The notes: generated by a model not told the origin, from the sequence alone. A stretch of DNA of 56,408 bases from JBCDCE01 sp039182515 (GCA_039182515.1 JBCDCE010000022.1:1-56408), one strand, 5' to 3'; positions 29,872 through 39,257 are shown, counted from the first letter of the stretch. Program-made: numbers and translations.

Positions 29872-31611
29872 ATGACCCAGACAGACACCACAGCCCAGAT
29901 GTCGCTGCGTGCCACCATGGCCGCCATTGGCCTCTTAGCAGGCCTCGCCCTCTGGGCGCTGCATGACTGGGTCGTGGATCTCGATAATCTCAGCCACGGC
30001 CAAATCGTCCTTTTGGCCTTTGCTTGGGGGTTCACAACCGTCTGGCTTCTGCTCACAGGGCCGCTTACGGCCAAAACCGCGGGGCTGATCGCCCTTTGCC
30101 AAGCCGGTATCGCCGCCCTGCTCCTTGGTGCTGCGCTTTTGAGATATGACAGCGGCGATCTTTCCACCACTGCTGCCCCGTCGTTTGCTGCTTTGTGGGT
30201 TTTGCTGCTGATCCCCCTGCCATTCATCCTGGCCTGGCAGCGAGAGAACACCCGCTTGGACAATTATGAAGTGCTTTTTTTCGAAAGCTGGGCCGGCTTT
30301 GTGCGCATCCTGGCTTCCGTCTTTTTTGTCGGCGTCACGTGGATCCTCATCCTGTTGTCAAACACGGTCCTGGGCCTCGTGGGGCTCACCATCATTGAGG
30401 ATTTTTTAGAATTTGATCCGGTCCCCTGGGCCATTACAGGCACCGCCACCGGCCTGGCGCTCGCCGTGGCTTATGAGTTCCGCGCGTTCATTTCCCCCTT
30501 CCTACTCCAGCGCCTCTTGCGCCTCTTTGTGCCCGTGATCTTTGCGGTGGCCGCGCTCTTTTTGGTTGGCCTTGCGGTGCGGGGTTTAGGCTTTCTACCC
30601 GATCAGTTTTCCACCGCGACAATTCTCATGGGCTTTTCTGCTGTGATCGCCTCGGTGATCACCGTGAGCGTCGACACAAACGAAGACGGAGCCGTCCAAG
30701 GCCTCGTGATGCAAACCCTCGTGCGCGCGCTCTGCGCGGCTCTGCTGATCTTCACGCTTTTGAGCCTATGGGCCGTCTGGACCCGCGTGGCCACGTATGG
30801 CTGGACCCCTCAGCGCGTTTGGGCCGCTCTTTTTGCCGCCCTGAGCCTCGGATACGGCCTGCTTTACGGAGCGGCTGCGCTGCGCTCCTCCTGGCAAGCC
30901 AGCATCCGTCGCGCCAATATCTATAAGGCAGGGGCTTTAGTGGCCCTCTTTGCGCTCGTGTTAACCCCCGTGATCAACCCAGAGCGCATCTCCGCCAAAA
31001 GCCAACTCGCGCGCTGGACCGCAGGCGAAGTGGAGCTTGACGATCTTGCCCTTTGGGAGATGCAAAACGAGTGGGGCAAAGCGGGCGTGACGGCCATTCA
31101 GTCTCTAAAGACGTCTTCAGATGCAGCTTTGCTCGAACGGATCGCCTTGGCGGAAGACCATAGCTCAAAATATGCCTTCCGATCGGCTTTGCGCGAAGAA
31201 AAGGAAACCATGGAAGGTCCGTCGCAGATCCAACAGATTGAAGAGGCTCTGGTCGTGTTGCCAGAAGGCGCTGCACTCCCAGACGGGGTTTTGGAACTGA
31301 TACGACCGCGTGAACGCCGCGCCTTGGCCAAAGCCTGCACCCTATCGCAAACCTCCACTGAACCAACCGTGAATTGCTTGGCGATTGTCGAAGCCTTCGA
31401 TGCCAACAGCCCGCGCGTGTTTTTTGCATGGCGCCAATCAGCTGACGCCAAAGCCCTATGGATTGTCACAAAAGATGGCGTCGCACGAAGCCATATTCAA
31501 ACCATTCTACAGCTCGACAGCTTCAACGCATTGGCGCAAGGAAACTACAGCCTCGAGCCGCTCGAGCTTCAAGGCCTGCGCGTGGGCGATCGATTGATCA
31601 CGCCGTTTTAA
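29872..31611 (+). CDS. DUF4153 domain-containing membrane protein
   Basis: A 579-residue protein with about ten to twelve predicted helices in the first 390 residues (TMAAIGLLAGLALWALHDWV, IVLLAFAWGFTTVWLLLTGP, ILASVFFVGVTWILILLSNT, VPVIFAVAALFLVGLAVRGL and others). A soluble C-terminal region of about 190 residues (LARWTAGEVELDDLALWEMQ and onward) follows. This matches DUF4153 proteins of Rhodobacterales. Function unknown. Its last 14 bp overlap the convergent NmrA-like gene. Confidence 0.88.
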   Translation: MTQTDTTAQMSLRATMAAIGLLAGLALWALHDWVVDLDNLSHGQIVLLAFAWGFTTVWLLLTGPLTAKTAGLIALCQAGIAALLLGAALLRYDSGDLSTTAAPSFAALWVLLLIPLPFILAWQRENTRLDNYEVLFFESWAGFVRILASVFFVGVTWILILLSNTVLGLVGLTIIEDFLEFDPVPWAITGTATGLALAVAYEFRAFISPFLLQRLLRLFVPVIFAVAALFLVGLAVRGLGFLPDQFSTATILMGFSAVIASVITVSVDTNEDGAVQGLVMQTLVRALCAALLIFTLLSLWAVWTRVATYGWTPQRVWAALFAALSLGYGLLYGAAALRSSWQASIRRANIYKAGALVALFALVLTPVINPERISAKSQLARWTAGEVELDDLALWEMQNEWGKAGVTAIQSLKTSSDAALLERIALAEDHSSKYAFRSALREEKETMEGPSQIQQIEEALVVLPEGAALPDGVLELIRPRERRALAKACTLSQTSTEPTVNCLAIVEAFDANSPRVFFAWRQSADAKALWIVTKDGVARSHIQTILQLDSFNALAQGNYSLEPLELQGLRVGDRLITPF

Positions 31612-32440
31612 GGCTCGAGAAATACGCCTCCCAGCTTTGATGCGGACGCCCTGCGGCTGTCTCAAAATCGCTGGGCACATCAAAGACGCCCGTGCCGATG
31701 CCTTCATAAATGCCTGCGATGATCGTGCCCATCATCTCGCCAAGGGCGGCTTGCCTGTCCGCGCGGTAGTCCTCGACGCTCATGGGATGGTACGCCAGCT
31801 CAGTATCAAAAGCCGTGCTGAGGTAGGCTGCGAGCTCTGCTTGGGTCATCGGCGTGCCATGTAGAAGATAGGTCTGGCCCAGGTGCTGGTCGCCTTTCAG
31901 CATGGCTGCATAGGCATGGGCCAACTCAGCGCGCGAGGTGTAGCCGCATTTGGCATCGCCCGCGGAATTGGTGATCCCACCTTCCGCTTTATAGGTCTCG
32001 ATATACTCCACATCGGGCTCGATATAGATCCCGTTGCGCCCGATCACATAATCCAGCCCACTGTCGCGAATGTCGGCTTCGGTCTGCCGGTTGCTCTGGA
32101 TCACAGGCGAAAACGTCGTACCCTCCTCCGCGCCTTGCACAGAGGTATAAACGAGGCGCGACACGCCTGCGGCTTTGGCTGCGCGGATCACATTGCGGTG
32201 CAGTTCCACGCGCGGTGCGGGATCACCGTTCAAAGAGATCATCAAGAGGGCATCCACGCCTTGAAGAGAGGCTGTCAGAGCGGCCTCATCTCCGTAGTCG
32301 CCTAGGCGTGCTTCAACACCGGGGATATCGACCTTGCCCGGGCTACGCGCCAGGCCCACAACGCTTTCGCCCTGTGCAACCAGGTTGCGCGCAATCGCAC
32401 CCCCCAATTGTCCGGTTACAGCTGTCACAGCAATGGTCAT
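31598..32440 (-). CDS. NmrA-like NAD(P)-binding oxidoreductase
   Basis: A 280-residue atypical SDR of the NmrA/QorB (YtfG) type. The nucleotide loop TAVTGQLGGAIARNLVAQGE (TGxxGxxG at 8-15) is present, with VVGLARSP at the end of strand 2 and VSRLVYTSVQGAEEGT, but no SDR YxxxK catalytic pair is evident. The active-site region is like quinone oxidoreductase 2 (GLDYVIGRNGIYIE). The start at 32440 has AAAGGA. It could sense redox state or reduce quinones. It ends inside the last codons of the DUF4153 gene on the other strand. Confidence 0.88.
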   Translation of the reverse strand: MTIAVTAVTGQLGGAIARNLVAQGESVVGLARSPGKVDIPGVEARLGDYGDEAALTASLQGVDALLMISLNGDPAPRVELHRNVIRAAKAAGVSRLVYTSVQGAEEGTTFSPVIQSNRQTEADIRDSGLDYVIGRNGIYIEPDVEYIETYKAEGGITNSAGDAKCGYTSRAELAHAYAAMLKGDQHLGQTYLLHGTPMTQAELAAYLSTAFDTELAYHPMSVEDYRADRQAALGEMMGTIIAGIYEGIGTGVFDVPSDFETAAGRPHQSWEAYFSSLKTA

Positions 32441-32864
32441 GGCGCGGTCCTTTTAGGCTCGAAAACGATGCCCTGACCCCACCCGACAAACGCAGCGATG
32501 TCTAATTAAAACTGCTGAGATACGCTGAAAATAGGGAACGTGACGAACCTTTGGCTCTTGCGAATACCAAAACTTCAAAAAACAAGATGATCATGTCTGT
32601 CTCGTCCGACCCAAACGTCAATCATGTCTGAGCCATACCTGGAAGCGGTCGTTCGTTCTTCCTGCAGCTAACCACTGGTTTGAGCCCACTTTGACCGATG
32701 CTGCATGATGTACGGACGTCTACTATCGGACGCATACCAGTACTCTTACACGACTTTTCGAACTTATAAGGGGCTTGTGGAAGCGACAAATCAATTGTTT
32801 TGTGGATGTGCCAAGGGCGACAATTTATGACATAGCAAGATCTGCGAAGCAGTAGTTTTTATAA
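32441..32864. other. gene-poor gap of 424 bp
   Basis: No credible ORF. It holds a 10-bp direct repeat ATCATGTCTG (32590-32599 and 32621-32630) and the 41-bp element listed at 32664-32704. The right part is AT-rich and leads into an AT-rich orphan gene. It looks like a remodelled insertion area. Confidence 0.6.
32664..32724. repeat. short dispersed element, copy A
   Basis: GCAGCTAA...GATGCTGC (32664-32704) has inverted GCAGC/GCTGC ends 41 bp apart, an inner shared GGTTTGAGCCCA, and similarity continuing to about 32724. A counterpart of the same length lies at 41352-41392. About two thirds of the bases match by eye. Confidence 0.55.
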
Positions 32865-33404
32865 CTAAGCAGAAAAATATTTATTTTTGGATATGACCCT
32901 AAGCATTGCTATTGAGAGAGCGAAGTGAATCGCAGAAAGAAATATAAGGGCGACCCAAAAGTTTGCCGTTCCACTGCTAATGTTACCTGCGAGACTAACG
33001 ATAAGAATGGAATTAATAATAAATGGGACCATCCGAAATATATTATCCCAGCCCATTATTGGCGTCGCTTTTTCCATCCAAACTGGAACAGTCTCACCGA
33101 ATTCGTTTTTGTTTTTCAACCACATATTATGAAGAATATTCAGATATTGAACCTTCCAAGACCGAAACCAAATTTGGGCAAAGAGAACCAAATATCCTGA
33201 CAAAATAAATGTAAGCCCTAGAACAGTCTGGTAGTTAGTTGGATGTAAACCAAGACTTGAAAGCGCATCGCTCAACATCTTATCCTCGGCTCTGGTTGAA
33301 TTAACAAATATTAGGCCGCCTAAATATGCGGCGTTCAACGTTAGGGACTTGTTGTCGCAAGCGCGAACATGAGCATTTAGCTCCTTGAATAGCTCTTTTT
33401 TCAA
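32865..33404 (-). CDS. AT-rich orphan membrane protein
   Basis: About 179 residues from a TTG at 33404 (weak Shine-Dalgarno sequence; a later ATG near residue 43 is possible). It has four probable helices (LTLNAAYLGGLIFVNS, TVLGLTFILSGYLVLFAQIW, MVPFIINSILIVSLAGNISS, FWVALIFLSAIHFALSIAML). Its base composition is much more AT-rich than its neighbours, with AAA/ATA-rich codons, implying recent acquisition. It resembles generic mobile-region membrane proteins; no family or function is recognised. Confidence 0.6.
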   Translation of the reverse strand: MKKELFKELNAHVRACDNKSLTLNAAYLGGLIFVNSTRAEDKMLSDALSSLGLHPTNYQTVLGLTFILSGYLVLFAQIWFRSWKVQYLNILHNMWLKNKNEFGETVPVWMEKATPIMGWDNIFRMVPFIINSILIVSLAGNISSGTANFWVALIFLSAIHFALSIAMLRVISKNKYFSA

Positions 33405-33508
33405 AATTCAGTCCATCAGTTTTGTGACAATCTCTCGCTAAACGACCTGAATTTAACAAACTGGGCAAGACAATTTTTCACTCGGTTCCACAGAAAACCT
33501 CTGAGACA

Positions 33509-35275
33509 TTACAGGCTTTCGCGCGCGCCCCGCTGATGGCGCATCACACCCAATGTCCCAAGCCCGCTCAGGAGCATCCAAGCCCCCAAGGGAAGCGGCA
33601 CGGGTGCGAGGGGCGGCGCGACGGGTCCAGGCCCTTGAAAGCCCCCTTGCGATAGCACAGCCACCTCAAAGGGCGTGCCTTGAACGCCGGAGAAGCCTGT
33701 GACCGTGAAGGTGTCGGAAAATACAGGGATCCTTGCGAAATCGAGCGGGATCGAGAGCGTTTCACTGACCAAAGGCCCGAAGGACCCGGTGAGCGGCGCC
33801 CCTACTCCGGCACTGGCCGCCACGCGCCCTGCACTCACCGTCCCCGCCAAACCAAATTGCAAGCCAGTTTGGTTGCTCATTTTCACTTCTGTAAAGAAGG
33901 TGGGTGTGACGGTGGTTGTGGAGCCGAAATACATATAGGGAATGTTGGTCCACTTGCCGGTCCAGCTGGTAGCGTCTTCGACCGCAACGCGCCATTCGGG
34001 AATGAACTCCTTGCCAATTGGAATCCCGAATATCGGGTCAAGGATCAGCTTTTCGACAAAAACACGCTCCATGATCCGAACAGGCGTGTCGAAATCCAAA
34101 CGGACGTTGAGCTCAGGCGTCATCACCAGGTCTTGGTACATATCCACCGTGATGCTTGTGTCGATATCGTAAGCCTCAAGGGTAATTGAGGCATTAAACG
34201 CATCGTTCCCCACCGGGAAGGTCACGCCGCCTGCAGGGATTTCATTCAGAAGCCCGTCCCAATCGGCTGAAACCGTCAGAACGCGGTCATTGCCATTGGC
34301 CACAATCGTATCGCCAGATTTTGCCCCCCGCTCTGCAACAGTTGGAAACTCCGCTTTGATCGAGGCCAAATCAACGGTTGGCCCGCTGGGAAAGCCCGGC
34401 AATTGGTTGGTGTTGATCGCCACGCCAATTTCGCGTTCGGATTGGTTCAACGGCACACCGCGCACGATCAACGCTTCGGCCTCGGCAATGGGCACGGAAA
34501 TATCCGCTGGAAACGGCAGCAAATCCGTGAGGCCTTTCAGGACGTTCAGGCGCTGCCCGTCAAAGCCAAGGAGCTCAATGCTCTGATTGTCCACGTCGAT
34601 CAGTGTGCCACTGATCGACTCGCAGGCCCCGGCAATGCACCCTTCTGCCGTGGCCTCAAAAGACACATCGAGAAGCGCATTAATGGAGGCGCGCGCCCCG
34701 GGAGAGAGGATATTAATCTCGCCATCCGCAAGGATTTGCACACCCTCGATGCGGTGTACTGAATAGGACGTATCTGTATCGAAAGACCGGTCAATCACAG
34801 GAACCGAGGCTTCCACGTTAAAAAGCGCAGCTGGGTTTATTTGCCCCGCAGTCAGCTCATAATTGAGCTCCACCCCAACAGATCCGCTGGTTTGGACCTG
34901 CGCCTGAGCACCGTTCTCTACTGAAAACCGCCGCGGCCCAACATCTTCGGGCTCAATGCAAATGGGCGCGTTTGACAAAACGCAAAGTTCATACAGACCC
35001 CACGCCGGATTGGGGACGGTGGTTGTTCCCAAAGCCCCAATCTGGCCGCCACCAGACCACCCGGCTTCAGCGCGAAAGGTATTTCCTAGCCGCGTAGCAT
35101 TCCCCGTGCCCCAAGCGCTTTGCGGCGTTCCAGTTGTAAATCGAAGCCCGTCTTGAAGATAGGCAACGGGCGCCGGACTTGTGTTGGGATCCGGCGTGAA
35201 AATCACTGTGTTTGCTACGCCCATCGCGGGCGAGACCGCCAGGACAACACCAGAAAGAAGAAGAGAATTTTTCAA
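33509..35275 (-). CDS. large VPLPA-CTERM sorted extracellular protein
   Basis: A 588-residue exported protein starting at TTG 35275 (GGGGG about 8 bases upstream; no better in-frame start). The signal peptide is NSLLLSGVVLAVSPAMGVAN. The mature region is beta-rich with few cysteines (LYELCVLSNAPICIEPED and EGCIAGACES may form disulfides). The end PVAPPLAPVPLPLGAWMLLS, then GLGTLGVMRHQRG, is a VPLPA-CTERM sorting tail: motif, hydrophobic helix, basic end. The closest textual match is the VPLPA class seen in roseobacters with exosortase-linked exopolysaccharide. No sortase is in the window. Function unknown. Confidence 0.82.
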   Translation of the reverse strand: MKNSLLLSGVVLAVSPAMGVANTVIFTPDPNTSPAPVAYLQDGLRFTTGTPQSAWGTGNATRLGNTFRAEAGWSGGGQIGALGTTTVPNPAWGLYELCVLSNAPICIEPEDVGPRRFSVENGAQAQVQTSGSVGVELNYELTAGQINPAALFNVEASVPVIDRSFDTDTSYSVHRIEGVQILADGEINILSPGARASINALLDVSFEATAEGCIAGACESISGTLIDVDNQSIELLGFDGQRLNVLKGLTDLLPFPADISVPIAEAEALIVRGVPLNQSEREIGVAINTNQLPGFPSGPTVDLASIKAEFPTVAERGAKSGDTIVANGNDRVLTVSADWDGLLNEIPAGGVTFPVGNDAFNASITLEAYDIDTSITVDMYQDLVMTPELNVRLDFDTPVRIMERVFVEKLILDPIFGIPIGKEFIPEWRVAVEDATSWTGKWTNIPYMYFGSTTTVTPTFFTEVKMSNQTGLQFGLAGTVSAGRVAASAGVGAPLTGSFGPLVSETLSIPLDFARIPVFSDTFTVTGFSGVQGTPFEVAVLSQGGFQGPGPVAPPLAPVPLPLGAWMLLSGLGTLGVMRHQRGARESL

Positions 35276-35336
35276 AACGATAGCCCCCGCAATCTTGTTG
35301 TGGGAACAACAATAGAGTTTGGCGGACCGCGCTTAT

Positions 35337-35522
35337 GTGCTCAAGAGCACATCCATTTAAACTGCACCATGTTTTCTAAGAACAAAGACCTGCGCCCGAC
35401 CGCGGGCGTCGGGCTGAAAGCCCCCGCCCAGGTGGGCGGTCGGGTGCTGGTCGGCTTCGCCTCCTGGCAATGGTTGGTGAGCAAGGCGATTCAGGTTTTT
35501 GGGAAGGTGCTGAAGAGCACAT
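35337..35522 (+). repeat. dispersed structured element, copy 2, flanked by direct repeats
   Basis: Reverse-complement match to 20437-20621, conserved over about 170 bp with the same three hairpins. This copy is flanked by GTGCTCAAGAGCACAT (35337-35352) and GTGCTGAAGAGCACAT (35507-35522), 15 of 16 identical and each nearly palindromic. It lies between the divergently placed upstream region of the VPLPA protein and the terminator of the betaine-type binding-protein gene. An open frame through the core (DLRPTAGVGLKAPAQ) is shared by both copies but stops early in copy 1. Confidence 0.85.
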
Positions 35523-35532
35523 CAAAAGCCCT

Positions 35533-35568
35533 TAAAAAAGAAAAACCCCGAGCCGTCGGCCCGGGGTT
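35533..35568 (-). terminator. intrinsic terminator of the betaine-type ABC operon
   Basis: On the minus strand, a hairpin with outer stem AACCCCG/CGGGGTT and inner GCCGACGGC is followed by TTTCTTTTTT. It lies 25 bp past the stop of the binding-protein gene. Confidence 0.88.
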
Positions 35569-35592
35569 CCCCTTGAAAGTATGGTCGCGCGA

Positions 35593-36546
35593 TTAGCCGT
35601 TGATCCAGCCGTTCACGATGTCCATGTTTTCTTCAACCCAGGTTTCCGCCACGTCTTGAGGATCTTCCTCGTCACGGCCGATAGCCAGGATCCAGTCGTT
35701 CACTGTTGCTGGGTCCAGCGCCATGTTGGAGAGCATTTTGGCAACCGCAGGCGCGCGCTCTTTGAGCGAGTTTGAGTAAGCGATGTAGACGTTTGCGTCC
35801 GCGTGCTTACAGCCAAACTGCGAGCTTTCCAGCCAGTCTTCTGCATCGAGGTTCAACACCATGCAGCCTTCTGTCCGCTCAGGCTCAGCAAGAGGGCGGA
35901 TGTCGTAAGCTGCGTGGATCCACTCCGGTGTCCAGTAGTAGAAGAGGATTGGCTTTTCGTTGCTGTAAGCTGATTTCAGCTGCGCTTTGAAGGTTGCGTC
36001 AGAAACAATCTCTGGCTCCCAAAGCTCGTCCAGGCCGTAGGACTTAAACTTAACCTGCCACATTTTTGTGGAAGACCAGCTTGCGTCGCCCGCCCAGTAT
36101 TCGCCTTTGCCGTTGCCGTCTTTGTCAAAGAGGGCTGCAACGTTTGGATCTGCGAGATCTTCAAAGGAATTGAGCGTGTCGTGCATGTAGTGCGGCACGA
36201 ACATCGCTTGAGTGCCGAGATAGCTGGTGTTTGTTGACACGCTTTCCGCGCCGTCGATGTATTTATCCCAGTTGGCTTGCTGGTTGGGCATCCAAAGGTC
36301 GGCGTGTACGTCGATAGAACCGTCTGCTTTGTCCATGCCAGCAAAGATAAACGAGGTATCTGACATACCCGCAACGATTTCTGCTTCGCCGTCCAGCGGA
36401 CCTTCGATGATCGCTTTGATCACATGTTCGATCGCGTTCGCGCCTGTCCATGTGAGGTTAGAAATGGTCACTTTATCTTGTGCCATGGCCGCGGTTGAAA
36501 CAGCTGTAAGCGCTGTTGCCGCCGCGAGGGTTGTGAGAAGTTTCAT
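35593..36546 (-). CDS. proX: glycine betaine/proline-type ABC substrate-binding protein
   Basis: A 317-residue periplasmic OpuAC/ProX-type protein. The Sec signal peptide (KLLTTLAAATALTAVSTAAM, cleavage at AMAQ-DKV) precedes a mature part rich in tryptophans at ligand positions (ISNLTWTGANAIEH, VHADLWMPNQQANW, LFYYWTPEWIHAAYDI), as expected for an aromatic cage around a quaternary amine. The start at 36546 has GGGAGA. It is the last gene of a proV-proW-proX order and is followed by a strong terminator. The ligand could be glycine betaine, choline, TMAO (TmoX-like) or DMSP; sequence reading cannot separate these. Confidence 0.88.
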   Translation of the reverse strand: MKLLTTLAAATALTAVSTAAMAQDKVTISNLTWTGANAIEHVIKAIIEGPLDGEAEIVAGMSDTSFIFAGMDKADGSIDVHADLWMPNQQANWDKYIDGAESVSTNTSYLGTQAMFVPHYMHDTLNSFEDLADPNVAALFDKDGNGKGEYWAGDASWSSTKMWQVKFKSYGLDELWEPEIVSDATFKAQLKSAYSNEKPILFYYWTPEWIHAAYDIRPLAEPERTEGCMVLNLDAEDWLESSQFGCKHADANVYIAYSNSLKERAPAVAKMLSNMALDPATVNDWILAIGRDEEDPQDVAETWVEENMDIVNGWING

Positions 36547-36599
36547 TCTTGGTCTCCCTGTTAACTTTCTCATTTAACTAGTCTCAATGCCTGATTGTA

Positions 36600-38198
36600 T
36601 CAGGTCTTCGTTTGGTTTGCTTTTTGCACCACGCGGTCGATCATCATCGCGATGAGCGCGATGCCGATGCCTGCAAGGATGCCGCGCCCGGTTTTGGCTT
36701 CTGCAAGCGCGCGCGTGACAATAAAGCCCAAACCGCCCGCTCCAATCAAGCCTGCAACCACAACCATCGACAGTGACATCATCACAACTTGGTTCACACC
36801 GGCCATGATCGAAGGCAATGCCAAGGGCAATTCAACCTTGGTGAGAAGCTGGCGAGGGTTGGCACCGAAGGCCAAAGCGGCCTCTTTGGTGCTTTCAGGC
36901 ACATGTTGGACGCCGAGGCTTGTCAGGCGCACCATCGGCGGCATCGCAAAGATCACCGTTGCGATGATGCCAGGAGGCTTACCGATGGAGAAAAACGCAA
37001 TCGCTGGCAGCAGATATACAAACGAGGGGATCGTCTGCATCATATCGAGGATCGGCGTCACGATGGATTGCACGCGTTTCGATTTGCCCATCCAGACACC
37101 CAGTGGCAGCCCCCCGACAACACAAATCAGCGAAGCAGAGGCCACAAGGCTCATGGTCTGCATGGCGATCTGCCAATAATCCATCAACGCGAGATAGGCC
37201 AAGGTGGCCGCAACAAAAATCGTGATCCTCGGCCCCGCCATCACATAGGAGACCGACATCAAAACCCCCATTGTGATGATCCAAGGCGTACCCACAAACA
37301 CCGCTTCAATGGCATTCAAGAGCGTGCGCAGGAACTGCGTGATCGCGTCGAAAAAGACGCCGTAGAAGGCTGTCAGGTGGTTGATGCCGTCCTCAATGCC
37401 CTGCGCGAGCCAATCAGAGAGCGTCTGTGGTTTGGCGCCCTCTTTCGCAGGCGTCACCAGCCTAATGCGATTGCCATTTTCATCACGAGGAAAAGTCACC
37501 GTTGCGCGGCGATCCATTTGGATCAGCTTTGGGAAGTTCCCGATCATGGTGCAGTCAAAGCGGCTTTTGAAGCTGACTTCCTCGCCTTTATCCAAGGTCC
37601 GCTGCAACTTCGCACAGTCGCGATCAGACGGCGCAAATTGCGAAGCACGATAGATCGTCAACGGCGCAATCAGTGCCAAAATAAGGATCGCAAGACCAAT
37701 GCGCCCGGCCACATAGCCCGAGGGCGTGGCCCGGTTTACCCGCCATTTCGTGTATTGCTGGAAGTAAAGACGATCCGCGATCATCCCAAATAACAGACGC
37801 CCGACAACAAACACGATGATCGCCCACATCAGATGGCTCGAGGTCCAATCTGCATAGCGATCAATCAGGTTTTGCTTGGCATCAATGATGGCTTGCTCTT
37901 TGGCCCAGGTGTATTTGAACACCAAAGCCACGTGCACAGCCGTCAGCAAATCAATAACGAAAGCGATCCAAAACAGGAGCCAATTGCCGCGCAGGCGCGC
38001 CCAGATAAAGCTGCCAATGGCGGCTTGCCAGTTGATATGGGTCCAGCCCAGCTTGGCTTGTTGAAGCTTAAGGAAGGTGTCGGCGTAATAATCGCCATCA
38101 CGATCCGCAAATTCCTTGAAGGCGGAGGTGATCTCAGTATCGCTCGGCCCAGACCGGGAAGGATTTGCAGGAATGTCGGTTGTTGTTGCGTCCGTCAT
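36600..38198 (-). CDS. proW: glycine betaine/proline-type ABC permease with extended N-terminus
   Basis: A 532-residue permease. The C-terminal about 260 residues are the usual ProW core (MDYWQIAMQTMSLVASASLI, GGLPLGVWMGKSKRVQSIVT, DMMQTIPSFVYLLPAIAFFS) with the EAA loop TKEAALAFGANPRQLLTKVE contacting the ATPase. The N-terminal about 270 residues add several helices and a hydrophilic, probably periplasmic segment (DRDCAKLQRTLDKGEEVSFK) with two cysteines, larger than Escherichia coli ProW (354). It lies 3 bp after proV and 53 bp before proX. Confidence 0.9.
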   Translation of the reverse strand: MTDATTTDIPANPSRSGPSDTEITSAFKEFADRDGDYYADTFLKLQQAKLGWTHINWQAAIGSFIWARLRGNWLLFWIAFVIDLLTAVHVALVFKYTWAKEQAIIDAKQNLIDRYADWTSSHLMWAIIVFVVGRLLFGMIADRLYFQQYTKWRVNRATPSGYVAGRIGLAILILALIAPLTIYRASQFAPSDRDCAKLQRTLDKGEEVSFKSRFDCTMIGNFPKLIQMDRRATVTFPRDENGNRIRLVTPAKEGAKPQTLSDWLAQGIEDGINHLTAFYGVFFDAITQFLRTLLNAIEAVFVGTPWIITMGVLMSVSYVMAGPRITIFVAATLAYLALMDYWQIAMQTMSLVASASLICVVGGLPLGVWMGKSKRVQSIVTPILDMMQTIPSFVYLLPAIAFFSIGKPPGIIATVIFAMPPMVRLTSLGVQHVPESTKEAALAFGANPRQLLTKVELPLALPSIMAGVNQVVMMSLSMVVVAGLIGAGGLGFIVTRALAEAKTGRGILAGIGIALIAMMIDRVVQKANQTKT

Positions 38199-38201
38199 TG
38201 A

Positions 38202-39257
38202 TCAATTCTCCCCCTGAATACCTTGCAAGAGCGCGTCTTTGGAGACCACGCCCAGGGTTTTGCCGTCCTCAACGATGCGGACAGCGTGCTCTTGGCCCAC
38301 GGAGACCGCGATGAGGTGATCCAGATCATCCTCTGGCCCCGCCTCCGGCGCATCTGCGCTCAGCGGACCGTATGCTTTTTCGTGCTCTTCCAGAGGCTTC
38401 ATCACCGTGTGCGCGAATACTAGCTTCAGCTTCGAGATGCCCTGCACAAACTTGGACACATATTCATCCGCCGGGTTCGTCACGATGTCTTCGGGTGTGC
38501 CGATCTGCACCACCTCGCCGTCTTTCATAATTGCGATGCGGCTGCCCATCCGAATGGCCTCGTCGAGGTCATGCGTGATAAAGAGCGTGGTCTTGCCCAT
38601 GTCTTTGGACAGCGCCAAGAACTCGTCCTGAAGCCCACGGCGAATGAGCGGGTCGAGCGCGGAAAACGGCTCATCCATGAGCAAAATGTCGGGATCCGCG
38701 GCCAGAGCGCGCGCCAGGCCTACACGTTGCTGCATACCGCCCGAAAGCTCCGAGGGCATCCGATCCCCGTAGCCTTGCAAGCTCACCTTTTCGATCACAT
38801 CTGCCGCCACTTGGCTGCGGGTGAAAGCATCCACGTTGCGCAGCTCAAGCGCAAAAGCGATGTTGTCAGCCACAGTGCGATGCGGCAGCAGCGCCATGTT
38901 CTGAAAGACCATTCCGATCTTGTCTGCCCGCAAAATCCGCAAATCTTCGGCGTTGAGCCCGCCCACGGATGTGCCGTTGATGATAATCTCCCCGGCTGTG
39001 GGTTCAATGAGCCGGTTGACGTGGCGCACGAGCGTTGATTTGCCCGAACCCGAAAGGCCCATGATGCAAAAGATCTCGCCCTGGCCAACGGAGAAGGACA
39101 CGTCCTTCACCCCAACCACACATTCGAACTCATCAAGCACTTCTGCTTTTGAGAGCCCGCGGTCTTTCACTGCTTGGAGTGCTTCCTTGGACCGATCGCC
39201 AAAGATCTTCCAAACGCCACTAACTTCAACGACCGCGTCGCCGATTATGTCTTTCAT
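38202..39257 (-). CDS. proV: glycine betaine/proline-type ABC ATPase
   Basis: A 351-residue ATPase. Walker A is GLSGSGKST, the Q loop is VFQNMALLPHRTV, the signature is LSGGMQQRVGLARALAADPD, Walker B is ILLMDEPFSALDP and the switch is LFITHDLDEA. A C-terminal region (HLIAVSVGQEHAVRIVEDGK, then TLGVVSKDALLQG) looks like a single CBS-type half rather than the tandem pair of ProV. It is first in the operon, with a divergent sulfatase 217 bp upstream and a shared promoter region. Confidence 0.93.
   Translation of the reverse strand: MKDIIGDAVVEVSGVWKIFGDRSKEALQAVKDRGLSKAEVLDEFECVVGVKDVSFSVGQGEIFCIMGLSGSGKSTLVRHVNRLIEPTAGEIIINGTSVGGLNAEDLRILRADKIGMVFQNMALLPHRTVADNIAFALELRNVDAFTRSQVAADVIEKVSLQGYGDRMPSELSGGMQQRVGLARALAADPDILLMDEPFSALDPLIRRGLQDEFLALSKDMGKTTLFITHDLDEAIRMGSRIAIMKDGEVVQIGTPEDIVTNPADEYVSKFVQGISKLKLVFAHTVMKPLEEHEKAYGPLSADAPEAGPEDDLDHLIAVSVGQEHAVRIVEDGKTLGVVSKDALLQGIQGEN

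Noticed and set aside
35370..35596. Short ORF through copy 2 of the dispersed element (DLRPTAGVGLKAPAQ)
   Set aside because: The frame is shared with copy 1 but stops early there; hairpin conservation explains the similarity better, and the frame runs into the terminator and next gene. Kept only as an alternative in the repeat entry.
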